DNA of 10,766 nt from Candidatus Omnitrophota bacterium (GTDB lineage Bacteria > Omnitrophota > Gorgyraeia > Gygaellales > Profunditerraquicolaceae), in the NCBI GenBank assembly GCA_028719265.1, contig JAQUKF010000033.1, positions 1 to 10,766 of the forward strand, given 5' to 3'. Under the pieces are notes generated by a model. It saw only the letters and a list, made by a program, of their open reading frames with translations. It searched no databases and was not told the DNA's origin. Made by a program: the position numbers and the translations under genes. Positions 1 through 6,813 of the stretch are shown here, in pieces. Each line of letters starts with the position of its first letter. The first letter of the stretch is position 1.

Positions 1-155
1 GACCTTATAAAACCAACCAGCCAGATCAGGACAAACAAAAGCGATAAGATCTTTACGGAATCGTAAATAAAAAAACTTATCGCCTGCGCCCACGCGGAAG
101 ACGGATCTAACCTGAAAACAGAATAAACCAGCCAATCCGCGGTTAATTGCAGCAT
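1..155 (-). CDS. Permease, DUF318/ArsP-like, N-terminal fragment
   Basis: This is the first 51 codons of a membrane protein whose 3' end lies outside the window. It starts at the ATG at 155 and begins MLQLTADWLVYSVF. It continues with an amphipathic stretch and then a hydrophobic helix (about residues 36-49) preceded by FFIYDSVKI. The pattern A-D-W-L near the start followed by FFIYDSVKI and a first transmembrane helix ending near GFIR is, from memory, how DUF318-type permeases begin. That family includes the arsenical exporter ArsP. The gene overlaps the preceding Cys-rich gene by 13 nt in another frame, with AAAGG just upstream of the ATG, so translational coupling is likely. The substrate cannot be told from this fragment. 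The family call is moderately sure and the metal or arsenical role is only a possibility. Confidence 0.72.
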   Translation of the reverse strand, partial: MLQLTADWLVYSVFRLDPSSAWAQAISFFIYDSVKILSLLFVLIWLVGFIR

Positions 156-289
156 GAGCCTTTATTCGTCTTGTCCTTGCCGCAACAACAGGATTGCGCC
201 GCTTTCTCGCGCATTTTCTTATCCAATTTTTCGATCATCCTGGCAAAAAAACCTTTTTTATTCTTCACCTGATCTTCCTTATTATCCAT
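143..289 (-). CDS. Small Cys-rich protein (48 aa) upstream of permease
   Basis: This short gene encodes 48 residues. It starts at the ATG at 289 behind a near-perfect Shine-Dalgarno (AAGGAGG, 4 nt spacing) and stops with TAA at 143-145. The protein has a charged, Lys-rich amphipathic first part (KKGFFARMIEKLDKKMREKA) and a tail with two Cys clusters, CCCGKD and SCC. It has no signal peptide or membrane segment, so it should be cytoplasmic or peripheral. Its last 13 nt overlap the permease start. I recall similar short Cys-tailed proteins beside DUF318/ArsP permease genes in uncultured and deltaproteobacterial genomes. The Cys clusters suggest soft-metal or arsenite binding, or redox chemistry coupled to the permease, but that role is inferred. 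The gene follows the lipoprotein gene by 29 nt, so it may share the upstream transcript. Confidence 0.8.
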   Translation of the reverse strand: MDNKEDQVKNKKGFFARMIEKLDKKMREKAAQSCCCGKDKTNKGSCCN

Positions 290-293
290 GACT

Positions 294-300
294 CCTCCTT
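294..300 (-). promoter_or_regulatory. Strong Shine-Dalgarno of the Cys-rich small gene
   Basis: Read on the minus strand this is AAGGAGG, ending 4 nt before the ATG at 289. It is the main support, beyond composition, that this very short reading frame is a real gene. Confidence 0.75.
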
Positions 301-318
301 TTTTAAAAGCGGCCTGAT

Positions 319-972
319 TCAATCCTCTTCATCCCGGTCATCGGGTTTAGGCCGGTTGGCCAATTCCGAAAGATCCCCGGCTATCTGCACGCTCAAAGAA
401 TAAACAGACCTGCTCAAGGCGTCTGCCAGGCCGAAATAATTATGGGGTTCTATTTTCTCGCTCAACTCCGACCTGCTGGTAAAAAGCATCTTTTTGGCCT
501 TCGCGTCGATAATAGACCATTGCGCCACCATCAAAAGATCCTTTTTAAGATTGGCTTCCAGGCGTAATATATCCACTATCACCTGATAATCAAGGGGGAT
601 CGAAAAGTTACAGGGGAACATTTCGAATGTCCCCCCGGGCAGCATCAGATTAAGGTCCTCATTGACCGCCTGGGCTATTGCCAGATCCAAAGATTCTCCC
701 CAGCGCTCAAACTGCGAGATATCGATCAACCCTTTGTCGTTCTGGGTGACGATCTGCGGCCTGTCCAGGTACTGCGGGATATTCACCGGCCCGATCGAAG
801 TGATCAAACCGGCGGGGATATTGAATTTCTTAACCGGGGCCGTCCCGTCCGGATGTCTTAACATATAAAAACGCGAAGCCGGACTGCTTCCCGCCGAAAT
901 ACATCCACCCAGAACAAAAACGAACAGCGCGCAAACAAAGATATTGCCGGAAAAAAATCCGCGTCTTCTCAT
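319..972 (-). CDS. PqiC-type lipoprotein, ABC transporter auxiliary component
   Basis: This is a 217-residue lipoprotein of the ABC-type transport auxiliary family (PF03886/DUF330, the PqiC type), which partners MCE-domain lipid transporters and is normally anchored in the outer membrane. The N-terminus has three Arg, a hydrophobic segment (about 10-20) and a lipobox LGGC with Cys24 as the lipidated residue. The +2 residue is Ile, so there is no Asp retention signal. Family hallmarks follow: SRFYMLR near residues 33-39, then IGPVNIPQYLDRPQIV and, further on, FERWGESLDLAI. The C-terminus is acidic (DDRDEED). The start codon lies 1 nt after the mlaD stop, with AAGGAG inside the end of mlaD. Position and family both point to a role in lipid trafficking with the genes just upstream, perhaps as an outer-membrane docking partner. 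Confidence 0.88.
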   Translation of the reverse strand: MRRRGFFSGNIFVCALFVFVLGGCISAGSSPASRFYMLRHPDGTAPVKKFNIPAGLITSIGPVNIPQYLDRPQIVTQNDKGLIDISQFERWGESLDLAIAQAVNEDLNLMLPGGTFEMFPCNFSIPLDYQVIVDILRLEANLKKDLLMVAQWSIIDAKAKKMLFTSRSELSEKIEPHNYFGLADALSRSVYSLSVQIAGDLSELANRPKPDDRDEED

Positions 973-973
973 T

Positions 974-1675
974 TTAATCTCCTTTGGGTATCGCCTTCCC
1001 TTTCAACAGGGCCTCCGGATGCTGCTCAAGGTACTCCGTCAACAAGCGTACCGAACGGGCAGCCTGGGAGACCTCCCTCAAAGCCTTCTCCATTTCAATG
1101 ACACCGTCTGAATTCACCAGCCGGTTGATCCCGCTGACTGTCTGCTGCAAATCGCTGGCTATCTTCTTTACCGGTATATCGCTCATCGCATCAAAAATAT
1201 CCGGGGATATGGGAAGAGCGGGTAATTCCGGATAATTACTGGTAATACCATAAATCCTATACGACCTGTCCGGATAGAAATCCAGGCCGATCATAAGCTG
1301 ACCGGTAATGAAGTTCTGTATCTCAAGTTTTGCCCGCAGGCCCTGACTGATCAATCCCTTGTAATCAGGATAGCCCAACTGGTCAGGCATACCGCTCACC
1401 CGGGAAAGCTCCACATCTATGACCACCGATATCAAGACGCTCTTTTCCTTATCGTTATACAGAAGTCTTATATTGTTGACGTTGCCGATCTTGACCCCGC
1501 GGAAGATCACGGGAGCGCCCTCCGAAAGCCCCTTTACCGAACCGTCGAAGAATAAAACATATTTATCCGACTGTTTAAAAAAAGTACCCGAGCCAAAGAT
1601 CGCCACGGCTACGACCAAAAGCGCCGCCGCCCCTACCACAAAGCCGCCGATCAAAGCCTTATTCGCTTTCTTCAT
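974..1675 (-). CDS. mlaD: MCE-domain lipid-binding protein (MlaD/PqiB type)
   Basis: This is a 233-residue substrate-binding subunit of an Mla-type phospholipid transporter, anchored in the inner membrane with its MCE domain in the periplasm. One transmembrane helix (about 10-29) is followed by a single MCE domain (about 38-136). The domain's signature GSVKGLSEGAPVIFRGVKIG lies at 45-64, and GLRAKLEIQNFITGQLMIGL follows in the second half. The C-terminal part (about 165-225) is predicted helical and ends with EYLEQHPEALLKGK, the kind of helical tail through which MCE proteins hexamerise or form tunnels. The FRGVKIG wording is closer to PqiB/LetB than to E. coli MlaD, which fits the PqiC-type lipoprotein next door. 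The ATG at 1675 is preferred over the TTG at 1681 because AAGGAG sits 6 nt before it. The gap to mlaF is 2 nt. Confidence 0.92.
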   Translation of the reverse strand: MKKANKALIGGFVVGAAALLVVAVAIFGSGTFFKQSDKYVLFFDGSVKGLSEGAPVIFRGVKIGNVNNIRLLYNDKEKSVLISVVIDVELSRVSGMPDQLGYPDYKGLISQGLRAKLEIQNFITGQLMIGLDFYPDRSYRIYGITSNYPELPALPISPDIFDAMSDIPVKKIASDLQQTVSGINRLVNSDGVIEMEKALREVSQAARSVRLLTEYLEQHPEALLKGKAIPKGD

Positions 1676-1677
1676 AA

Positions 1678-2430
1678 TCAACTCCTTTTCTCGCCGCGTG
1701 TCAGGAATTGGATCACGCGCGGGTCTTTAGAATTAGCCAGTAGATCCCGGGGAGCGCCCCAGGCGATCATTTCTTTAGTCTCTGCATCCAAAAGAACGGC
1801 ATTGTCCCCTACGGCAAAAATGCTGGCAAGCTCATGAGTAACCACTACGATCGTAGTGCCAAGGTTATCCCTAAGCTCCAAGATAAGGTCATCAAGCACT
1901 TTGGAGCTCAAGGGGTCCAGTCCAGCCGAAGGTTCATCAAAGAAAATTATATCCGGATCCAAAGCTATTGCCCGAGCCAAACCCGCCCTCTTCTTCATTC
2001 CGCCGCTTAGTTCAACCGGATAAAAATCCGCATAACCGCTCAACCCCACCAACCCGAGTTTAAGTAAAGCCAATTCCCGTATTTGGGATTCCGAAAGGCT
2101 GGAGTAGAGCTGCAGAGGAAGCGAGACATTTTCCCCGAGGGTCAAGGAGCTCCAAAGGGCGCCCCCCTGATAAAGGACACCGAAACGGCGCATAAGCTTC
2201 TGACGGCCCTCCTCATCCTCTCCCCAGAAACTTACCCCGTCATACAAAACCTCTCCTTTTTGCGGAGGGTTCAGGCCGATCATGCTTTTGAGCAAAGTAC
2301 TCTTGCCGCACCCGCTGCCGCCCATGATCACGAATATCTCGCCCTTCTTTATCTTGAAATTTATCCCGCGCATGACAGCAAGATCGTCATAGCCTAAATC
2401 AACATCTTTTACTTCAATAGCCGTATCCAC
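1678..2430 (-). CDS. mlaF: MCE-type phospholipid ABC transporter ATPase
   Basis: This is the 250-residue ATPase of the Mla-type lipid transporter, working on the cytoplasmic face of the MlaE permease. All catalytic motifs are present: Walker A GGSGCGKST at 37-45, Q-loop Gln88 in VLYQGGALWSSLT, signature LSGGM at 141-145, Walker B FFDEP with Glu166, D-loop SAGLD and switch His199 in VVTHEL. The YQGGALWSSLT stretch and the LSGGMKKRAGLARAIALDP stretch are typical of the MlaF/Ttg2A group. The length is close to the 250-270 usual for the family. The start is GTG at 2430, with AGGAG about 8 nt upstream, inside the last codons of mlaE; the gap to the mlaE stop is 3 nt. Confidence 0.94.
   Translation of the reverse strand: MDTAIEVKDVDLGYDDLAVMRGINFKIKKGEIFVIMGGSGCGKSTLLKSMIGLNPPQKGEVLYDGVSFWGEDEEGRQKLMRRFGVLYQGGALWSSLTLGENVSLPLQLYSSLSESQIRELALLKLGLVGLSGYADFYPVELSGGMKKRAGLARAIALDPDIIFFDEPSAGLDPLSSKVLDDLILELRDNLGTTIVVVTHELASIFAVGDNAVLLDAETKEMIAWGAPRDLLANSKDPRVIQFLTRGEKRS
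1682..1687 (-). promoter_or_regulatory. Shine-Dalgarno fixing the mlaD start at 1675
   Basis: AAGGAG on the minus strand lies 6 nt before the ATG at 1675 and directly against the in-frame TTG at 1681. Normal spacing therefore selects the ATG. The site lies within the last codons of mlaF, as expected for coupled genes. Confidence 0.7.
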
Positions 2431-2433
2431 GGA

Positions 2434-3555
2434 TCAAACTCCTATTATCTGGCAGACAAATGTAATTATCGCCGTAGCGATAACTATCGCGGTTATCGCC
2501 GTAACTACCGCCGAAGTCGTAGCCTCTCCCACGCCGGAAGCGCTCTTCTGACACCTTATGCCGCGATAACATCCGGCAATAGATATGATTAAGCCAAAAA
2601 CGATACTGTGTATAAGCCCCAGCCAAAGATTATTAAGGGTTACAGCGGAAGCGGTATGATTCAGGTATTCAACAGGATTTAACCCCAGCACCGTTGAACT
2701 GATGGCAAACCCGCCGATTATACCCATCAGGTCCGCATAAAGAGTCAAAAGAGGCATCATTACCACCAAGGCCATTATACGGGGCATGACCAAAAACTCC
2801 GTAGGAGAAACACCCAGGGTCTTTAAGGCATCGATCTCTTCGTTAACCTGCATAATGCCCAATTCCGCGGCAAAACTTGCCCCCGTGCGCCCGGCCATCA
2901 GGACCGCGCTCATTATCGCCCCCATAACCCTTACCATGGCTATTCCCACGATATCGGCGATGTAGATCTGCGCCCCGAACATCTTCAGCTGGATCGCCCC
3001 GATAAAAGCAAGGATCACCCCTACCAGAAGAGTGATCAAGGAAACCAACCCCAGGGCATCGATGCCGCACTTCTGGACGATCACGAAAAAATCATCCTTG
3101 CGGAAAAAGGCCTTGCCGCGAATAAAACGGTTGAAGGCAAACACGATATCCCCAAGGAAATCCAGGAAGGAAAAAACGGCATCCTTGAGCCCAATGACCT
3201 TGCCGCCTATACTTTCGATCAATGTCTCGTTTGTTTTTTTAAGAAGGGGAGTCTTTGCGGTCCGCGCGGGAATAAGCTTGAAGAGCTTTTGTATCTGGGG
3301 AGTAAGCCCTTTGACGGAAAACGATATTCCTTTCTTTGTAATTACCTCGTTCAGCCTGACAAGGAGGGAAATAAAGGCGCTGTCCCATTTAAAATCCCCG
3401 GCCGCCGAAAAGTCAACCTCTTTTATATCCGTGCGGGAATCCACCTGCGCCAGGATCTCTTCCGTTGAAGGAAGGCCCGCCGTTATACGCCAATCCCCTC
3501 CTATCTTAAGAAGGAGTATGGGTGCTTGCGAATAATCAAAAATGATCTTCTCCAA
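2434..3555 (-). CDS. mlaE: MlaE permease with N-terminal STAS (MlaB-like) domain
   Basis: This 373-residue protein joins two parts of the Mla system. Residues 1-100 look like a STAS domain (VDFSAAGDFKWDSAFISLL at 47-65 carries the D-x-S ... WDS pattern of MlaB). Residues about 115-373 form the MlaE permease. The permease has several hydrophobic helices and the family's conserved AGRTGASFAAELG (221-233), followed by a coupling segment with NEEIDAL and LVMPRIMAL that should contact the ATPase. In E. coli the STAS part is a separate protein, MlaB, which stabilises MlaF; here it is supplied in cis. The start is a TTG at 3555, with GGAG 9 nt upstream. No in-frame ATG occurs until well inside the permease, and an N-terminal STAS fold needs this start. 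Fused STAS-MlaE proteins are known elsewhere. Confidence 0.92.
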   Translation of the reverse strand: MEKIIFDYSQAPILLLKIGGDWRITAGLPSTEEILAQVDSRTDIKEVDFSAAGDFKWDSAFISLLVRLNEVITKKGISFSVKGLTPQIQKLFKLIPARTAKTPLLKKTNETLIESIGGKVIGLKDAVFSFLDFLGDIVFAFNRFIRGKAFFRKDDFFVIVQKCGIDALGLVSLITLLVGVILAFIGAIQLKMFGAQIYIADIVGIAMVRVMGAIMSAVLMAGRTGASFAAELGIMQVNEEIDALKTLGVSPTEFLVMPRIMALVVMMPLLTLYADLMGIIGGFAISSTVLGLNPVEYLNHTASAVTLNNLWLGLIHSIVFGLIISIAGCYRGIRCQKSASGVGEATTSAVVTAITAIVIATAIITFVCQIIGV

Positions 3556-3579
3556 ATGCGCTCTCTCCGTATATGACCT

Positions 3580-3915
3580 TTAAAAATCCGAAATAATGTT
3601 ATTGTCCACGATCGAGGTCGCCTTAAGCGCTCCATCCGGAGACTTGTAATACTCTACGGTTACCGTATCGTTCGACTCCAGGTCATCAAGCATTATGTTT
3701 TCCGTGCCGCGCTGGATCCTTGCTCCCGAATCAACGGAGAACCTGGTTTGTTCCATGCCGTCGAAAATAACCAGAAGAGAACCTACCGAATCCACCTCCG
3801 TAACCACACCCTCCCTGGAATATCTCTGGGGGTCCTCCTGTTCATACTGGCAGAATCCCCACTCCGGGGCCACCAGTAAACCGATCAAAGCATAAAGACA
3901 TAACCAGATTTTCAT
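3580..3915 (-). CDS. Small exported protein, DUF5666-like beta domain
   Basis: This 111-residue protein has an N-terminal signal sequence (about 1-22: MKIW, a hydrophobic core, then WGFCQ). A single domain made mostly of short beta strands follows. The pattern (GVVTEVDSVGSLLVI, an FxVD strand, IMLDDLESNDTVTVEYY, LKATSIV) resembles the small repeat unit annotated as DUF5666: a strand, a turn, then a D-L-x-x-x-D-x-V-x-V segment. I do not know a biochemical function for that family. The gene has a good Shine-Dalgarno (GAGGAG) before its ATG. It sits between another small exported protein and the STAS-MlaE gene, with gaps of 26 and 24 nt, so it is very likely co-transcribed with the lipid transporter and may act in the periplasm with it. 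The family call is tentative. Confidence 0.78.
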   Translation of the reverse strand: MKIWLCLYALIGLLVAPEWGFCQYEQEDPQRYSREGVVTEVDSVGSLLVIFDGMEQTRFSVDSGARIQRGTENIMLDDLESNDTVTVEYYKSPDGALKATSIVDNNIISDF

Positions 3916-3941
3916 AAGTCTCCTCTCTCTTCTTTTACGTA

Positions 3942-4466
3942 TTATCCGCTGCCTGCGCCGGAGCCGGCATCATTTTCTTCCTGCGGTTTATCATTATTCG
4001 CCTCTTCCTCTTTTTTCTGTTTTTCCTCGCGAAGCTTTTCTTCTTTTTCCCTAACCGCCTGGCGCATCTTGTCCAACAGGCCGATATCCCCGCCCTTGAA
4101 TCCATATCTTAACCCTTTATCTATCCCTTCCAAGACTACCCCGCCGGCCTCATTTGTCTCCGCGCCCGCCCTGATCAACGTACCCACGGACTTAAGACAG
4201 GCATCCAGGTCCGTTCCGGATACACCTTGCATATATATATCCATGGTAATGGATGCCAAATCTCCCCTTGAAGCCCCCTGTCCCAACAAATCCATTAAGG
4301 TCCGGGAGATACAATTGGCATCCTTAAGCGGTAATTTCGACCTCAGTAACTGCCCTCTCAACTGCCTGAATTCAACATCGACATTCACCTCTTGGGCGAA
4401 AACCGCACAAATGACCAGCAGGCTGCAAAGCCCGGATAAAACAGTTATCAACAGGGATCTTTTCAT
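3942..4466 (-). CDS. Exported protein of unknown function with acidic Lys/Glu tail
   Basis: This is a 174-residue protein I do not recognise. It has a signal peptide (1-24, cleavage likely after VFA). Its compact middle region (about 28-132) contains two cysteines, Cys52 and Cys90, that could form a disulfide in the periplasm. From about residue 134 comes a highly charged, low-complexity Glu/Lys tail that could be helical or a coiled coil, ending in a Gly/Ser stretch. The middle has short motifs with regular Gly turns (GASRGDL, GVSGTDL, GGDIGL), which hints at a helix-turn repeat. A strong Shine-Dalgarno (AAGGAG) precedes the ATG at 4466. It is the first gene after a near-consensus promoter and leads the MCE transporter operon. 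A role as a periplasmic partner of that transporter is inferred from position only. Confidence 0.82.
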   Translation of the reverse strand: MKRSLLITVLSGLCSLLVICAVFAQEVNVDVEFRQLRGQLLRSKLPLKDANCISRTLMDLLGQGASRGDLASITMDIYMQGVSGTDLDACLKSVGTLIRAGAETNEAGGVVLEGIDKGLRYGFKGGDIGLLDKMRQAVREKEEKLREEKQKKEEEANNDKPQEENDAGSGAGSG

Positions 4467-4496
4467 AAAACTCTCCTTTTAGCTATCGATGCCTGT

Positions 4497-4525
4497 ATTA
4501 TAAAACCCGGCAAGTACATTGGCAA
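4497..4525 (-). promoter_or_regulatory. Near-consensus sigma-70 promoter of the MCE operon
   Basis: On the minus strand TTGCCA (4520-4525) is followed by a 17-nt spacer and TATAAT (4497-4502). That is five of six and six of six consensus bases at the ideal spacing. Transcription should begin near 4490, giving a leader of about 25 nt before the ATG at 4466, with the Shine-Dalgarno inside it. It lies in the only sizeable gap of the window (4467-4552), exactly where the gene theme changes from efflux to lipid transport. I see no clear operator. Confidence 0.75.
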
Positions 4526-4552
4526 GAAGAATAAGGATGCGCCGGAATACAG

Positions 4553-5680
4553 CTAAGCTATTTTTCTCCTGAACCTGAGGGCGCTCATGGTGATTACGAA
4601 TATACCGATAACCAAAAGCACCAGCAAGTTGCTCCATAGGATCTCTATCCCCACCCCTTTCAGGAATATCCCCCTGATAACAACAAGGTAATAACGCATA
4701 GGGTTGATCAGGGTAACCCACTGGATGAACTCAGGCATATTGGCTATCGGATAAGCAAACCCGGAAAGCAGCAGGGTCGGCATATAGAACAAAAATACTG
4801 ACATCATCGCCTCCTGCTGGGTAGAGGCGATCGTAGATATAAAAAGCCCTGTGCCCAAAGCAGTGAACAAATATACGCAGGTAGCCAGCACCAAAAGCAA
4901 CAGGCTCCCCCGGAAAGGGATATGGAACCATAATATACCAAGGGTAGTGATCAAAGCGGTCTGGATAAGCGCGATCACCCCAAAAGGGAGCAGCTTACCG
5001 AAGATAAGCTCAAGCGGCCGCAGGGGGCTTACAATAAGCTGCTCCATGGTGCCAATCTCCTTTTCCCTGACTATCGCCATGGAGGTTAACAAGAGCGACA
5101 TGATCGTGACTATCGAAGCGATTACGCCCGGTAGATAATAATTGCGGGAAATAAGGTTTTCGTTAAACCAGGCACGGTCCCTCAAATCCACGCTCGGAAG
5201 GCCGGAGCGTATTCCAAGGGAAGCCGCATCCTCTTTAAGTAAATCATACTGGTACTTCTCCATGATCGTGCCGGCATAGCCGGCAATGATCATTGCGGTG
5301 TTTGAATCCGAACCGTCCAGGGCCAACTGTACGCTTGCGTCCTTGCCCGCCTTTATATCGCGGCCGAATCCCCTGTCAAAACGCAGTACGGCGCTTACCA
5401 GCCCTTTGTCCAGCATAAGGTTCTCTTCTCCCTCGGTCTGGATATTATATTTGGGCACGAAATATTTGGAATAGGTAAACCTGTGCGTAAGCTCCCGGCT
5501 CTCTTTGGTATTATCCTGATCATAGATCGCCGTCGGGATAAAATCGATATCCTTGTTGGCGGCATAGCCAAAGAGCATTATCTGCAGGATTGGAGAAATG
5601 ATGATTACCGTCTTCATCCGCGGGTCGCGCAGGACCTGCTTGAACTCCTTAATCAATATGGCCTTGATCCTTTCAAACAT
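4553..5680 (-). CDS. ybhR: ABC-2 efflux permease, YbhR-like
   Basis: This 375-residue inner-membrane permease is the second of two that should form the transmembrane heterodimer of a YbhFSR-type exporter. The start MFERIKAILIKEFKQVLRDP matches how E. coli YbhR begins. One transmembrane helix (about 22-40) precedes a large periplasmic domain (about 45-185), and about five helices follow. A REKEIGTMEQLIVSPL segment marks the cytoplasmic coupling helix. Further family features are STQQEAMMSVF, LLLSGFAYPIANMP and a basic C-terminus RFRRK. The reading frame is open for 28 codons upstream, but the ATG at 5680 is chosen because it fits the family N-terminus, has AAGAAGG 7 nt before it, and overlaps the previous stop by one base (TGATG). 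The product is inner-membrane and the substrate is unknown. Confidence 0.93.
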   Translation of the reverse strand: MFERIKAILIKEFKQVLRDPRMKTVIIISPILQIMLFGYAANKDIDFIPTAIYDQDNTKESRELTHRFTYSKYFVPKYNIQTEGEENLMLDKGLVSAVLRFDRGFGRDIKAGKDASVQLALDGSDSNTAMIIAGYAGTIMEKYQYDLLKEDAASLGIRSGLPSVDLRDRAWFNENLISRNYYLPGVIASIVTIMSLLLTSMAIVREKEIGTMEQLIVSPLRPLELIFGKLLPFGVIALIQTALITTLGILWFHIPFRGSLLLLVLATCVYLFTALGTGLFISTIASTQQEAMMSVFLFYMPTLLLSGFAYPIANMPEFIQWVTLINPMRYYLVVIRGIFLKGVGIEILWSNLLVLLVIGIFVITMSALRFRRKIA

Positions 5681-6813
5681 CAAAATACCTTCTTTCTGAA
5701 TTTCCTTATCGCCAGGGTAAACATACAGAAGGCAAACAAGAACAAAAACAACGCCTCGTCCCACATCACGTCTATACCGTTGCCTTTCAGGAATAACCCG
5801 CGCAGTATAATGATATAATAACGCGCCGGGATAAAATAGGTCACCCCCTGGACCACCTGGGGCATGTTGAATATAGGATAGATAAAACCGGATAAAAGCA
5901 TTGTAGGAATAAAGGTAGTCAGCGTGGCAAGCTGGCTGGCCAATAACTGCGTCCTGGCCACCGTAGAGATGAATATCCCCTGAGATAAGGCCCCTATCAA
6001 AAAGAGAGCGCTTAAGAATACAAGCAGGAAATAACTCCCCCTGAAAGGCACGCCGAACAAAAACCTGGAGATAAGCACTCCCACGAACAGATCGATAAAT
6101 CCGATGGCGAAATACGGAAGGAATTTTCCAATGATCAGCTCCGGAGCCTTAACGGGAGTAGATATCAACTGCTCCATCGTCCCCCTCTCCCATTCCCTGG
6201 CTACGCAAATGGAGGTAAGCAGCGCCGCGATGATCATAATGATCATCGCGATCACACCGGGGACGATATACCAACGGCTGTTCAACCCCATATTGAACCA
6301 AATCCTTGAACACATCTCTATATTCCTGGCCGGTTTATGCCCGTATTTTGAGATTGTATCCATCAAGAGCTGCACATTGTATGCGCTGACGACCGAACGC
6401 ACGTATCCCATGGCGATGGTGGCGGTATTGGAATCGCTGCCGTCAACCAGAAGCTGCAGAGGTGAAGCCTTACCGGATTCCAGAAAACGGGAAAAGTCTT
6501 TCGGGATGACCATAGCCATCATCACCTCGCCGCTGTCGATCATGCGCTGGATATCCCGGTAATTATCGGTGTACTTAATGATATCAAAATACTTGGAATT
6601 TTTGAAATTGAGCAGGAAGTCCCGCGAGATCTTGCTTGAGGCGTCCTGGTTCCAGACAGCCGTTTTCACCCTGTCGATATCCAGGGACAGCCCGTAGCCG
6701 AATATCAGGAGTAAAAGCACGGGAATGAATATCGCCAATGCCAGGGAGCGCGGGTCGCGCCTTATCTGGATGAATTCCTTATTCGATATCGCCAGGATCC
6801 TCCTCAGGTTCAT
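5680..6813 (-). CDS. ybhS: ABC-2 efflux permease, YbhS-like
   Basis: This 377-residue inner-membrane permease is the first of the pair. The N-terminal cytoplasmic segment ISNKEFIQIRRDPRSLALA leads into helix 1 (about 27-43, ending FGYGLSLD). A periplasmic domain (about 45-185) with LLVDGSDSNTATIAMGYV follows, and then about five more helices. The segment AREWERGTMEQLISTPV, the LLSGFIYPIFNMP loop and the ITYFIPARYY-like stretch (here VTYFIPARYYI) agree with my memory of E. coli YbhS. It starts 4 nt inside the end of the upstream ATPase gene (ATGA overlap), so the two are translationally coupled. It is about 30% similar by eye to the next permease, as expected for a duplicated heterodimer pair. 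YbhS/YbhR in E. coli have been linked to drug and cation efflux; the substrate here is unknown. Confidence 0.93.
   Translation of the reverse strand: MNLRRILAISNKEFIQIRRDPRSLALAIFIPVLLLLIFGYGLSLDIDRVKTAVWNQDASSKISRDFLLNFKNSKYFDIIKYTDNYRDIQRMIDSGEVMMAMVIPKDFSRFLESGKASPLQLLVDGSDSNTATIAMGYVRSVVSAYNVQLLMDTISKYGHKPARNIEMCSRIWFNMGLNSRWYIVPGVIAMIIMIIAALLTSICVAREWERGTMEQLISTPVKAPELIIGKFLPYFAIGFIDLFVGVLISRFLFGVPFRGSYFLLVFLSALFLIGALSQGIFISTVARTQLLASQLATLTTFIPTMLLSGFIYPIFNMPQVVQGVTYFIPARYYIIILRGLFLKGNGIDVMWDEALFLFLFAFCMFTLAIRKFRKKVF
5688..5694 (-). promoter_or_regulatory. Shine-Dalgarno fixing the YbhR-like start
   Basis: AAGAAGG on the minus strand lies 7 nt before the ATG at 5680, within the last codons of the preceding permease. 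It supports the short start over the longer open frame reaching 5764. Confidence 0.65.

Noticed and set aside
3032..3535. Long open frame on the plus strand (167 codons), and a similar one at 6104-6562
   Set aside because: They lie antisense to well-recognised genes (STAS-MlaE and the YbhS-like permease), the translations are low-information and Ser/Arg-rich, and there is no family match or ribosome site.
4230..4243. TATATATAT run on the plus strand
   Set aside because: It lies inside the 174-residue exported protein gene and encodes ordinary Ile/Tyr codons; there is no companion -35 box or regulatory context.
4507..4552. Possible terminator: CCGGC/GCCGG inverted pair and the AGCTAAGCT palindrome followed by T residues
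   Set aside because: The first pair has a loop of about 29 nt and no T-run on the minus strand. The second is a weak stem, and its T-run is on the plus strand, where no gene ends.
5681..5764. Extra 28 codons at the front of the YbhR-like permease (start at 5764)
   Set aside because: The family N-terminus starts at MFERIK, a good Shine-Dalgarno sits before 5680, and the longer form would overlap the preceding gene's end by 85 nt.
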